DNA from: Epiperipatus broadwayi
Taxonomy: Eukaryota > Onychophora > Udeonychophora > Euonychophora > Peripatidae
DNA: 64,000 nucleotides
Assembly (NCBI GenBank): GCA_028023455.1
Contig: JAQFVV010012545.1
Location: forward strand, 1,676,001-1,740,000
Direction: 5' to 3'
A program made the position numbers and the translations under genes. Under the pieces are notes generated by a model, which was given only the letters and a program-made list of their open reading frames with translations, ran no database searches and had not been told where the DNA came from. The stretch's first letter is position 1; each line of letters opens with the position of its first letter. This document shows positions 47,300 to 59,699 of this stretch, piece after piece.

Positions 47300-49970
47300 T
47301 GGAGATGGGAACAAAATATTTAATATCCTGATATATTATGACCAAAGTCAAAGAACATTATTATCACTATGTATTAAATTCATTGAAATTAAAAAATACT
47401 GTAAAAAATGTTATGAAGACTATGAGTAAACCAGATCATTGTAGCAAATTTATTGACAGAGATAAAAGCGAAAAATTTAAATAATATATAATTCTAAAAG
47501 AGGAGATATATTTAGAGAAAAAACAATAGCAAAGATATGTTATTCTGAACTAGGAGAAGACATAATAGTACAGATGCTATTTTCCTATCTAAGATCCAAC
47601 AAAAATTTGATTGATGATGGTTAGACTGATATCAATTTCAAAGAATTTGATAGCTTAATTTCATGCTAACTAATAATTATGATGATGATAAAGATGATGT
47701 GTAATGATAATGAAAAATTAAGATTTGATATTACAACAGAAAAAAAGATAAAATTGTAAAATATTATTAATTAGAAATAAAAAAATGAGAAAGATGAAAG
47801 ACTGATAGAATTTATTGGTAAAATAATGTATCAATAATGAATACATATTTTTTTAAAATCCAAGATGATAAGAAAGTAGATTTCAAATTAATTATAGTAA
47901 GTTTAAAAAGAGTTTTGAGGATACATATCATTAACTGATATAGATTTGAATTCTAATATATAGCCATTAAAAAAAAAAATTATTTTAACCAGAAGATTAA
48001 GAAATAAGCCAAAATAGACTGTCAATTATTTTAAAAAAATATATTAATTTTTTTTAAAAAATTAAATGTATTGTATATAAAAAAATAAATATATAAAAGG
48101 TAGAAATTATTCAAAAACCATTTAAAAGAAGCTATGCTTGTGGAAGCACGTTATAAAAGTTATTATAAATTTAAAAAATATTGGTTTAGCAAAGAACTAA
48201 TTAATAAAATGTAAAAAGAAAAAAAAATACTGATGAAGGTACAAGTATGTATGTATGTTAGTAAGAAAGTGGTTACATTAAAAGAGAGAGTAAAAATATA
48301 TAAACAAAATGAAAAAAAAAACTTATTAAATAAAGATAGAATAGATTGAGCAATAATGAAGAAAGAATGAAGTCTATTAAAAGATTAAAAAATTGATGAA
48401 ATTCTAGTTGAATTATTAAAGGCTATGTAAAGAGAAGGGGTTTGAAAAGATTGGTCATTATTTGTAAAATAAGTTATGACTCACAAGTATAACTTTTAAC
48501 AATTATGACTCCATTAAAAAAAAAATTAATATAGAAAAATATGATGATTTTGGAATAAATCATCTCATATAGTAGTAATGCGTTATACTAAGGAATAGAA
48601 TAATTTTTAATAGATTATTATTATTATAAATGAATACATTAACGCAAATCCTATTACTTCATTATTTAATTATAGTATAAGATGTTATACAATAATTAAA
48701 TTCTGAATTGTGAACTATGATGGTACAAGTTTCAGAAGACTGGTTTCAAAGAAATTCCCTTTACCAGCTGTGCCAAGCTGCAACTTCACTATATAGTTAC
48801 AGCTCACATATAATGACATTCTGGATCAACAGAACTTATAGACAATTTTATTTTTTGCAAACCTTAACATTAATTTAAGTTCACCTGTTAAGAAAATATT
48901 AGTTATTAATAGATTAGATGCATTTTATCTGAAAAGCAATTTGTATTTTAAAAACAGTATATAAAAGCTATACTATTAGAATAATAAAGAACACTTGTTG
49001 GAAAATACATTCTTTTTTAAAAAAAAAAAATACTGCTATACATTGATTTTATAAAACTTTTGGTGGTTTAATAGGATTATTTTTGTTGGATTTTATATTC
49101 TAAAAAGCAATGATAAAAATTGAAAGGTGAGATAATTAATAGAACATATATAAAAGAAAACATTTAATAATTAAACAATTTTTTAAAAAAATCAATTAAA
49201 AAAAAAAACTAAAGAAAGAAATATTGTCTATCTTCATTTTTTTAAAAAAAAAAATATTAATTTAGAAAAGTTGATGATGAATACTGTCATGGTAAGTGTT
49301 TTAGTATTAGAGTAAGAAGAGTTCATTTGTGTTGGATTTCCAGATGATAAAAAAATATTTTCAGTAGGATTTGAGAAATTTGTAGTAAATTTTGGCAAAA
49401 GAATAATATATCTATCTAAAATTAAAGCAATATAAATAACTAGAAAGAATTAAGAATGATAGTTCTTCAGAAAGATTCAAAGATAAGTTAGTGCTTTTAA
49501 ATATTTGAGATCAATTAACTAATGATAAAGGTAATTAATTTTAAAAAAGGTAAAATATGAATGCAATAGCAAACAGGCATTTAATAAATTAAGAGATTAT
49601 TCTGTGTTTTCTGAAGATAGAATTAAATAAAAATGCATGTTTGTTTTAAGTAAAGAATAAAGATTTGAACAATTAAAACGAAAAGTAAAAATATTGGAGA
49701 TTCTAGAAATAAAGATTTGGAGAAATATGGAAAAAGATAAATTGGAAAATAAAGTGAAAATATAGAAGTAATGAAAAAAATGATAAAAAAAATTATTTAT
49801 TGAGAAAATTAGGCTAGGAAATGGATTTAAAATTTAAGATTGTGAAAAAAGAAAAAGATAGAGATAATCTTAGGAAAGAAAGTTGCTAATAAATTTTTGA
49901 AAAGTAAGTAATAAAGAGACTTGTTGAAGCTGGTCTGAAATGTTATATATAATCTATCTTTCGTAGATAA
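47300..49970 (+). mobile_element. Very old LINE relic
   Basis: Short plus-strand segments recall LINE protein: YWFSKELINKM near 48185 (the W-x-N/S-K-E-L linker) and, near 49330-49420, a stretch resembling the region after the RT active site (VVNFGKRI, L-S-K-I-K). No frame survives for more than a few dozen codons. The assignment is tentative and the boundaries are guesses. Confidence 0.35.
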
Positions 49971-52186
49971 AATATAGCCACTTTTAAAATATCTTAAATC
50001 TTACCTGTTAAATGTTTAGTGAAGGATATGATATTCTTTTCTTTAAATCAATTTTTAAAAAAACATTAACTTCTGAATCACAACTAACATTTTCACAAAT
50101 TTTAGTATTTCTATTTAAAATCATACATTATGTATTGTGAATTTTTTTTTACTTCCAATTTTATATATAGCTAAACTATCTCTATTCTGAATATATGAAA
50201 TTTAAATTGAATTAATAAGTAGGTGAGGTCACACACACAAAACACCTCCCAACAAGTAAATTAATATGTGTCTTTTGGCAAACACAATCAAACTGAGAAT
50301 TAATTGAACATTGCTTGGTACTTTAATCAACTCATCAAAACATATATTGTCACAAATTTTACAATTTTGACAATTTTAACAAATCGTAAATTTTTAATGA
50401 TATATGCTTGTATTTACAAATGTATATTTATATGAATATTTTCATGCATAAAAAATGCTTGTTTACGAATTTTTAATTAGAAACTCCATAAGCAATGAAT
50501 TCTCAGCCTATCAAATATGCATATTTTATTTTTCAATATTCATCATTTTCTTTCTGTGATCTCAATAGAAACATGCATTCATTCCTTTTCAAATTGTCAT
50601 TTTTTTTGCAACTAATATTACAAATCATGGTCCCAATGCAATATATATCCACATGGATAGTTTGTTTTGTTTGTTTGTTTTTTTTAAATATGAATCAATA
50701 TTTTTATTTTAATAAAAATGATAATAACAATCAAATATTCTCTTTCAATAAATGTTTCTTTTCTTTTATTTTTTTACTTTAGAAAGTATTTTAAACATAT
50801 ATAATTATTAAAATTATATATACAAATATACATTTTGTGAATAATAGTTAAAATATTTCAAATTATAATATCTAAGTTATAACTTAAAACTAAGTTAAAT
50901 CACACGCATTTCAGTGAATGAATATTAAATTATTTCTTATCTTATAATTTTTAATACATTTATGTTTTATCATTTTTAAAAAACAATAGATTGAGCATTC
51001 ATTGTAGAAGGCAGAAAAATAATATGACTAGTATTACTGTCTGAATTTAAATACTTTTGGAAAATCTATTGTTCTACTGTATTATTTCACTGGGTATAAT
51101 ATAGCTGATGCCACTGTATTCACATTTTAAGTTATAAAAATGAGCGTAATGTTTTAAATCTCTATTTCTTTCTTTTTTTTTCATTCTCACAGTCTATTAG
51201 TTCCATCTATGAAAAGATGTTTTCTCTTCTAATAATTTTTTTCCAGATAGCACTTGAAATGATTTAATTGTCATTTCTCTTTCATGCTATTAATTAACCC
51301 TTTTAACATCTCTATTCTTCTCTTAATAATTTGATGTCATAATAATCCATTTTTCACAAAAATATAATGTTTCATTGAAAGTGACATAAATCTTTTAATT
51401 AAAATATGTAATTAAATAATTAATGTATTAAATTACTCCTTAACTGCAATAATGTGATCTCTCTTAACGTGCATTCTACAATTGACCAGTCCAATACATG
51501 AATAAGAATTAGCTCAGTATGAAATTTTCAAAGATATTATGAAAATTCGCATATCTTATCCTTGGGCATGAAATTTCCTCCAAGCAGATAAAGACATTAT
51601 TACAGTGATTATTAATACAATTGATTATCATAATAAAATGCAAAGACTATTAAGAAAAAAAAAAATACTCAACTGAAAACTTTACAATAATCTATTCATC
51701 TATCTAGAAAAGAAAATGAAAGCAATAATTTTTACTATTGACTTAGATTCAAATATTGAAAGTGTATGCAAATATATAACAAAGGATTTATATTTTTTAT
51801 CATACATTTCTTTTTTCATTATCATTCTTTTGTGAAATATTTTATATATGAAAAAATAGTGTAGTTATTTTTTCTACAGAACTTCCTGCAGAATATTGTC
51901 TTAAAAAGTTATCTATATTCCATATCCTGAATTAAATTCAGAGAATTTAATTTTGTTAAGATAAAGGAGAATTGAGATACAGATAATAATAAGTTATCCT
52001 GTTAAATCTGCTCATTATCAGGCTAATACTTAGCCTGATAATGAGATAAATAAATAACAAAACTAATAAGCACTACAAATAAAGAGACTATATAAATAGC
52101 AGATATATAAAATTAAGAGCCAAAAGTAATATATAAGACATACTGGCAAATAAAAGTACAAACAAATATTTAGTGGTTTATCTTAC

Positions 52187-52265
52187 AGTTGTGATGTCCA
52201 ATTTAATAACAGGAATAAGATCTCGCCATAGCTCATGAGGCCTTTTCTTTTCTTTATCTTGATCT
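52187..52265 (-). CDS. BLTP1: BLTP1 exon B
   Basis: This 79-nt exon has acceptor TATCTCACAG and donor GTAAGA. One base completes the leucine codon from exon A, then 26 codons follow, ending in phase 0. A charged linker (DQDKEKKRPHELW) leads into RDLIPVIKLDITT, which aligns with the W-R-x-L-I-P-V-I-K block of BLTP1. Confidence 0.88.
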
Positions 52266-54124
52266 CTGTGAGATAAATATCAAGAAATATTGTAATAATA
52301 AAATAATTAAAAAATAACAAAGAATAACAAAAATTATATTAAACAAAAAATTAAATTTAAAATTCTTATAAATATTTTGTACTTAATTAAATAACAGTTA
52401 TAGTATGAAACAAATATAAAGAGGAAGAGATTTATTCTCACCTATTAGACAGACTTTCTTTAGTTATTAAAAAAAAAAAAAAAGCAAAAACACACAAAAA
52501 TAGCATAGTTTTACTCATAAGGAAAAATATATCACATTCTTTTTTGATAATTTCTCATGTATCGCTTCCACTATCAGTTAGAAAACTTTGCTTTCATACA
52601 AAGACAGTATACAGGTATAAGTATGAAGACATTTCCGCACCAGCTGCTACTAATTAAATGATGTCTCTGATTAGCAATGAGATCTTAAAAAAAGTGGGCA
52701 GGAAAAATTCCTAATATACACATCAATGTAACTGTTATTACCATGTGAATGAATGTTAATATGATAATGAGGACATACCCAATACTTATCAATTGAACCA
52801 ATGTTGGGAGTATTCTGGATTTTGCTTATGAATTGATATCAAAAAAATCCCATGATCTTTATTTTTTCAAATCTCTCTAAAAGGTTCCAAGTAAATCATT
52901 TTATGGCTTTTCTTGAAAAAGGAATATTAATCTTTTACTTAATACAATAGCAGTAACAAATATATATAAGGCTCTTATTCATCCAGAAAATATAATCAAG
53001 TTGTTGGTTGGCAACTAAAACAGAAAATACTAACAAAAGTTGCATTTAAACCTAGGATTCTATTCAGAAACTTCATACTTTGTCACCTACAACTGGAGTA
53101 AAAATGTATAAATAGAAAAAATAGCTATTCTATATTAAATGAGATATTGTTATACTTTGTGAAATTAGATGGGAAAATTTAAAAAATTATTGATTTTTAA
53201 AATAAAAACATATTTTACTATAAAGACACAAATATAAAAAATACAAATAGCAAGACTTGCTGTTCAACTTACTGAAAAATAATAAATTTAGATAATTCTA
53301 ATTAATTCTCCAGTAATTTCTCATCCTTAAAAAAAAAAAAAAAACTTCTAAATTTTATATAAAAGTGTACATAGCTTTGGAATGAACCAAATATTTTAAA
53401 ATTGACATGGGAGTTTTACGCTAAAGTTGAAAAATATTGAAAAATTAAAAATGCAGTGAATAAACTTTGATATAGAGATGAAGTAAAAGTGGACAGGCAA
53501 AAAAATATCCATTGTAAATTTGTATGTGTGAAAAATCTGAAGAGTAAATGAACAAGATAGCTTCAAAATAAAGGTGTGCCAAACCTGAAATATATTTGGA
53601 CTAACAGAAAATATAAATCACAAGATCGTTATATGTTTAATAGTCATTAAAAAATTGTTCATTGATTAATAATATAACTGTGGACCAGTGTTAGGCAAAT
53701 CCTTGTGGAAAACACTACTAATAGTTAATGTTTAACCTAACCAAGAGAAATATTTCAATAAACTTAGATAAGAATTTGGAAATTGTTTGAAAATGTTAAA
53801 GGACTTTGAAGTTTGCTCATATTTCAAAGAGATCAATTAAAAAAAAAACCTTATTAAAAATGACTATAGAAATAGAATTTAAAAAGCAACAATTCTACAA
53901 TAAATTTTCTATTAAGATAAAAATGCTCATGGGCAAAAACAAATATAATTAAAAAGAACATATTTACAAGAAATATGGAATTGTGTAATGCATCAAAATA
54001 GAATTAATAATAATAAAAAAAATACAATTGTAAAATGGCAAAAAAATCTATAGAAAATTTTTATGCTTGTGTTATTCTACCAAAAACATTCATTTAAAAA
54101 TAAGGATATCTGCTCTTTTTTAGA

Positions 54125-55155
54125 TTTGAATAAAATTAGATATTCTACGGTAATATCCCCACACAAACTCAAATATATATTATTATTCTATTTGTTTATT
54201 TCTAAAGTGCTTTTCGAAGGAGATATGCCTTCATTTTCAAAGCTATAGATAGATAGCGATGTTCAATTTATTTATTTATTTAAAGCAACAGATGCAAATT
54301 ATTCAAATTAGGTCTGCCATTTCTTTGAGATTACGTAAAACGTGTCTCTTTTATTTAACAAGTTTCATCTAAGTTAAGAAATATGCCTCCTTGATTTTCC
54401 TTCTTATCTCATGTCACTCACCGCACATCACTTGTGGATTATTTGGCATACACGAGTGGCCCGTAGTGATTTTATGCTGCGCAAAAATAGAAAAGTGGGA
54501 AGGATCCGTTCCTTATTGTATGCATATTTATGCTGCAGCAATCTCATATGAACAGAAGCCTTGGTCTCCCCATAATATGCTGCATGACAATTGTTTTCTG
54601 GGCAAATTATTTTATATACGGCCTGCTGGGTGTTAATTGGAGGTAGTTTATCTTTGGAATTGTTAATGCATCTATTAAAATTAAGAGGGGATCTGTAACA
54701 CATACTAAAGTCTTTGCAAAAAATTGTTTGTAAATCTGTATATATGTTTTTAATATATGGCAATAAAATTCTGGTTTTGTTCAGCCTATCTCCTAGATTA
54801 GGATCCTTTCCACTTTTCTATTTTTGCGCAGCATAAAATCACTATGGGTCACTCGTGTATGCCAGATAATCCACAAGTGATGTGCGGTGAGCGACATGAG
54901 ATAAGAAGAAAAATCAAGGAGGCCTATTTCATTAACTTGGATGAAAACTCATTAAATAAAAGAGACACGTTTTATGCAATCTCGAAGAATTTGCATCTGT
55001 TGAATTAAATAAATAAATAAATTGAACATCGCTATCTATCTATAGCTTTGAAAATGAAGGCATAGCTCCTTCGAAAAGCGCTTTAGAAATAAATATAGAA
55101 TATATATTTGAGTTTGTGTGGGGATATTACCGTAGAATATCTGATTTTATTACAT
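54125..55155. mobile_element. Penelope-like element, inverted tail copies
   Basis: Two arms of about 350 bp (54125-54505 and 54800-55155) are inverted copies, sharing for example CCGCACATCACTTGTGGATT and CTATCTATCTATAGCTTTGA with complements. The loop and the minus-strand left arm encode a GIY-YIG endonuclease. The right arm on the plus strand encodes the same tail, RRKIKEAYFINLDENSLNKR. Penelope-like elements often carry terminal repeats in inverse orientation, which fits. The RT domain is missing. Confidence 0.82.
54428..54763 (-). pseudogene. Penelope-like GIY-YIG endonuclease
   Basis: The 111-codon frame contains QQAVYKIICPENNCHAAYYG, ETKASVHMRLLQHKYAYN and LRATRVCQIIHK. VYKI and YYGET occupy the G-I-Y and Y-I-G strands, the C-x5-C spacing fits the cysteine pair common in Penelope endonucleases, and the R of M-R-L is in the place of the catalytic arginine. 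Nothing upstream encodes the RT, so this is a 5'-truncated copy. Confidence 0.82.
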
Positions 55156-55429
55156 ATATAAACCACATATTTCGTTATTTAACAGTTAGATTTGAATGTA
55201 AATTAAATAAATTAAAAAAAAAAACCAGATATGAATTATCATGACAAAACTATAAAGTAACTCATGCACTAACAATAATAACAGTTGAAATGCATATTGT
55301 TATAAGAAAATACACATAATTAAATTTATAAAGAATGGAAAAATTATTACTAAGATATCTAAAAAAACAGAGAAGTTATTGACAAAATTAAGTTATATAT
55401 AAAATATCTAAATAATAAGGATATAGAAA

Positions 55430-56350
55430 AAGAATGAAAAAAGGCAATAATAATACTAATACTTTTTAAAAAGGCTGAAAAAATTAAAAAATAAAACCTA
55501 TCAGTCTTTTTTCAGCTATATATAGTACAAGATATTTATTAAGATAATTGCAAATAAATCAAGACAACTTTGGATTTAAGTCAACCAAAAAAAAAAAAAA
55601 GTGGCTCATATATCTGCCTGCTATATTATAACCAGGGATTCAAACTCAGCCAACTGAAATTTTTTCAGAACATAAAGGAAGTAGAATTTTTCTTTCAGGT
55701 AGAAAACCCATAGCCATTTCAAGTAGCCCTTCAATTTTGTTCAGTAAATGGATATCTATTGTTAGTTAGAGAATAAAAGTCCTAGATTAATATGAATTGA
55801 TTCGATGAGTATTGATGAGTTAACTGTAAAAATAAAAAATAAATTATTATAATATAAAGCAAGTTCCATTATTAATAGGGAAATGGTCAAATTTTTGTAA
55901 ATGCTGATTCTATACTATTTTTTATTTTAACCACATCCAAGCATTAAAAAAATATATAGAAAAGATCAATGAATAGGAACTATGATTTTGCACTGAATTA
56001 ATTAGAAAAAAAAAACATTCGAATCCAAAATAAAAAATGTGTGACTAAAACTTTGGAATATAATATACGTCCAAAATATTTATCAAAATATTATCTACTA
56101 ATTCAACCCCCCAAAACTTTTTAGAAAGCATTTTGTGAGTTAAAACAAAAGCAAAAAAGGTAAAATAAACAGAGATTATTTAAGTTATATACCATTTACA
56201 AACATTTTTCTAAACAATTCTTTATAGTTACAAGAAATATTACAAAAACTATCAAATAAAAAAATAAATAAAAAAGCTAAATATTAATATATTGAGATAG
56301 ATTGATATAATCTAACTTTATGATTTAAATATTAAACTAAAGAAATAATA
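55430..56350 (+). pseudogene. Decayed RTE-like RT copy
   Basis: KVKINRDYLSYIPFT and LQEILQKLSNK (56155-56265) match the palm fragment at 34.6 kb, with the catalytic block lost. About 700 bp upstream a KKAEKIKK / KPISLFS-like stretch (55480-55515) recalls the fingers block. Stops are frequent. Confidence 0.65.
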
Positions 56351-57799
56351 TGTAGTTTGCAAACAAAGCAGGATTGGATTTAACATCATAGTATCAAATA
56401 AAAAGCCAGGTTCCAGAAAAAAAGAGAGAAAAGAGGATAATAATATTTTTTTTTATTTACCTATTTTTGATGTATGTGATATGCATTTTAAAAAAAAATT
56501 GGAAAGCTTTTCATAAAACTTAAAAATGATTACAATGTTATCAGAGGTAATGTAAGATTTAATTTTGTATAATGAAGAATTAATTTCATGATTTCTGCAT
56601 ATGAACGTTTTTTTTTTTTTAAATTAAATTATAAATCAAGATATAATGACCATAATGTAATTTTGTGGATATAAAATATAGAAATCTTTTTTTTTTTTTT
56701 ACTTTCTCTTGTCTCATACTTTTAAATAAAAATAAAAAAACAACAACATTTTTTTCTTTTGCCTGAAAAAGGGAAGAAATTTTTATTTTTCATTTTTTTT
56801 TGATTGGGAAAGCGTTGTAATAAAATAAATTTCTTTTCAAGCTCAAAATAAAGAAAATTAATTTCTTTGTTTCTGAAAACACAGAAACCACATAACACCT
56901 TCAAATGTTGGTTTGGTTGACAACATGTAATCGAGGAAAGAGAATGCATTTCTTGCCAAACCAATAATGAAATAAAAACCTAGTTATATATTTTCCAAAT
57001 AAAACTACCATCATTCTTCTAATCAACTTAATCATTAGTGTCAATCCTATGAAGGATATAAATATTGCTTTGAGATATGAAACAACATGGAATTATATAA
57101 AGACAATTTAATTCAAAAAATTTTGGAAGACCCAAAAATAAGTATACCAAGTTCAAGGGGTGCTGACAACAGACTGATCTAGTACGACATTTATTCCACT
57201 ATTTAGAAAAAAAAAAAGTCTAAAGAAGTGATTTAAACAATCACAATTCAAACTAATTTTTGGGATGTGTGCACATAACATAAATACCTGAATCTTCGCA
57301 ACTTAATTGCAATAGTATTTTATCATGTCTCGTGTTGATTTTTATTTGCTTTCATAAGTACTTTTTGTTCTTTAATATTGTAAGATTTTTATCAATGCAT
57401 ATATTATCATGATTTTTTTCTTTATTAATTGAATTGTGGGAAATTGATGTATTCATTTTTTGTTGAAATTATAAATATTATAATGATATTTTTTTTTGTA
57501 CAAATAGATTGAGTTAATGACGGAACATGATATATGGTGTTGAGATTTTACCTTGTTTGTACTAACATCTGTCTTTTGATAACAAATTTTATTAATGCAA
57601 ACATTTTTAGTCTCCATACTTAATGTTTGGTTACTAAATCAGGCTATGATAATGAAAAATATAGCATTCATTGTTTAATGATAGTTCTCAGAAGCAATCC
57701 TCCATTAGGAGACAGCATTCATTGCTTCATTTTTACACATAATCATTGATTTTTTTCCCATTTGTTTGTACTGTAATTCAAATTTGCAAATGTTTGTTC

Positions 57800-58345
57800 A
57801 TCTGCATAATGAAATAGTTTCTTTCTTCTTTATAATCTAAAGCTGAGTGCACTTTCAGTGAAGTTTACTATAATCATAGCTCTCTTAAATTAATTATTGT
57901 AGCTGCTTTATTTATACTATTATTATTCATATTCCATTTGTTAGATAAATGCAAACTGTTTTCTCTTTTGTTTATTACGTTTCTATAGTTGGCAATAAAC
58001 TACACCTCCTTGATCTTTCTTTTTTTCTGTTATCATGTACCATACACACTAGATAAACTATTTGTAGGTCATTGCTATGATCAAATTGTTTTTCATGGTC
58101 CCAAAAATCAGACTTATATAGGTTGTTTTTAGAATGGCTATATTGAGCTGCACTAATCTGGTTGAGATTATTTAACAAATGGAATATTTAAATGGGTGAA
58201 TTTAAATAAAAATGCATGCATAATTACGGTATAAATAAAGCAGCAGCAATAATTAATTTAAGAGTTACGCTTATGATGAGCTTCACTGAAAGTACACTTA
58301 GCATTAGGTTATAAAGAAGAAAGAAATCACTGTGTTATGTTGGCC
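57800..58345. mobile_element. Second Penelope-like fold-back
   Basis: Arms of about 160-190 bp (57810-57955 and 58175-58340) are inverted copies sharing TTTCTTTCTTCTTTATAA, ACTTTCAGTGAAG, TTAAATTAATTATTG and TTCCATTTGTTA. The minus-strand middle has a 67-codon frame with FWDHEKQFDHSNDLQIV, then GATCAAGGAGG and ATAGAAAC. These align at nucleotide level with the tail of the 54-55 kb element (K-I-K-E-A block). This suggests a related Penelope-like tail with a frameshift. Confidence 0.6.
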
Positions 58346-58559
58346 TTATGGAATAAAGTTTCTTAATTGAGTGCTCAGTAACAACCCAGAGTGTCTGAAA
58401 GTTGTTTCCAAACCAAAAGTTCCAAAATCCACCAATTTTCCATTTGTTATGAAAAGTGACACTTGATAGGATCACTCTGTGGTAGCAAACAGGGAAATAT
58501 ATATTGTTTCATTACAATATATATATATATATATTATAATGTTTGTGAAGTTTTCAAAA

Positions 58560-59065
58560 AAAAGATAAAATTAAGATTAATGGTAATGAGTTAAAATACA
58601 CAATTATGAATACTTTAGTCAACTTATCAACGGATATGTGGAAATATAATGAATGAAATTAATCATGAAATTCAAAATTGGATGAAGTATTTTTATTAGA
58701 AATAATATCAAATACATACTACATACAGTGCCCCCAAAAAATGATTTTTAAAAATATATTCTATCTATGTTTATTTACAGATTTCAGACTTGGATATTTA
58801 TTAGAAGAATATTATGGAGAACTACAGCTTGTATAGAAAAATATAAAGAGATGTTTATTAGGATTAACAAGAGTAGTTCAGATACAAATCATATAAGTGA
58901 GAAAATAAATATATATCATTGAACAGTGCTAAAAGAACTAAAAGGCTGGAAGAGAGTTTACAATAGATGGGCAACTAAAACATTAAACTGAATCTGAAGA
59001 AAATTTGAAACTCATGTAGAGTGATAAAATAATTTAACTTCCTGAAAAGAATTAGAGAAGCAAAA
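58560..59065 (+). pseudogene. Decayed RTE-like C-terminal copy
   Basis: The plus strand follows the 34.9-35.4 kb copy: MNEINHEIQNWMKYF, DFRLGYLLEEYYGELQL, then an R-G-L-Q-R-R-D-V-Y-x-D-x-Q-like segment and LKELKGWKRVYNRWAT. All frames are broken. Confidence 0.65.
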
Positions 59066-59515
59066 GTATTAAATTGCATTTGCATGCACTGCTTACTAAA
59101 CATATTTTACTTCATTATATTATATATAATCCAAAGACAATAAGAATAAAAATATAATTAATCTATTACTTGAATATTATTCATCTTAACTTTAATACAG
59201 ATATACTATATATAATATGATAAATATTATTTATTTAGCACTCTGCATGGATTAGTACAGTGATAAAGACATGAACTCAAGCTAAAAAATATTACATTCT
59301 CTAGCTGAAAAAAGCAAAAAATAAATAAATAAAAATCTGCTTTCAACCTGCCACTTAAAAGCTCAAATGCCAAATAAACTTCCCAAGCAATTAATTATAT
59401 GATTATATATTTTTTTAATATTAATTTGATTGTGAATTTTGTCAAAAAATCACACTTTAAATAAAAATTATTATATGAATACAATTTAATGAACCAAAAA
59501 AATAATTGAACTTAC

Positions 59516-59699
59516 AATACTTTGAAACCTTCATCATTAATTGAATCATCCTTCTGAGCATCATCATCATCTTCAATTTCTCTAAGTGGTCCCTGGTTAA
59601 AAGATTGTTCTAATTTATTGTACAAATCTGTTCTATTGTATATGTGGAATTCAAAGCCATTTAACTGGATAGAGAGTCGAGTATCCAAATGAGACATAT
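59516..59699 (-). CDS. BLTP1: BLTP1 exon A
   Basis: The acceptor is TTTTCAG and the donor GTAAG. The exon takes 2 nt of a split codon, encodes 60 residues and leaves 2 nt. The conserved part is DTRLSIQLNGFEFHIYNRTD, matching the BLTP1 segment after the first hydrophobic region. The second half is acidic and low in conservation (REIEDDDDAQKDD), like the variable linker in other animals. An ATG occurs three bases in, but it is probably internal, because the preceding exon must supply the first base of the split codon. Confidence 0.9.

Larger units (their letters stand above)
46065..52186 (-). other. BLTP1: Intron between exons B and C
   Basis: This 6.1-kb intron holds a tRNA-like SINE (46255-46400), a weaker tRNA-like segment (46805-46880), and a long LINE relic (47.3-50.0 kb). 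From 50.0 to 52.2 kb I see only AT-rich sequence. The open frame 50495-50782 has no recognisable domain. Confidence 0.65.
52266..59515 (-). other. BLTP1: Intron between exons A and B
   Basis: The 7.25-kb intron contains a Penelope-like inverted structure (54.1-55.2 kb), an RTE-like relic (55.4-56.4 kb), a second Penelope-like fold-back (57.8-58.3 kb) and another RTE-like relic (58.6-59.1 kb). A B-box-like GGGATTCAAACTC near 55635 hints at one more SINE. 52.3-54.0 and 56.4-57.7 kb show nothing I can name. Confidence 0.7.
14997..59699 (-). other. BLTP1: BLTP1 (KIAA1109/tweek) ortholog, partial gene
   Basis: Nine minus-strand exons (59516-59699, 52187-52265, 45874-46064, 39468-39547, 38573-38714, 22558-22714, 22075-22245, 15471-15588, 14997-15152) splice in phase with GT-AG borders into 425 codons. 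The product aligns without gaps in exon order to the N-terminal part of BLTP1, a protein of about 5,000 residues. Landmark blocks are FEFHIYNRTDLY, LIPVIK, VMLVPSPRYIGL, RFMGEGFV, YGPWADRQR, KFFFPADYQ, GSYLEV and ANQHNWIDC. BLTP1 is a bridge-like lipid transfer protein with a long hydrophobic groove at organelle contact sites. In flies tweek acts in synaptic vesicle recycling. The conserved N-terminal membrane segment and about nine tenths of the protein lie outside the window. Introns have filled with transposable elements, but every visible splice junction is intact. Confidence 0.92.

Noticed and set aside
50495-50782. 95-codon plus-strand frame as a membrane protein
   Set aside because: Phenylalanine-rich translation of T-rich DNA with no motif, and no flanking exon structure.
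54428-54763. Host GIY-YIG nuclease gene
   Set aside because: It is enclosed by inverted copies of its own tail and lacks a promoter or splice structure; a Penelope-like fragment explains it.
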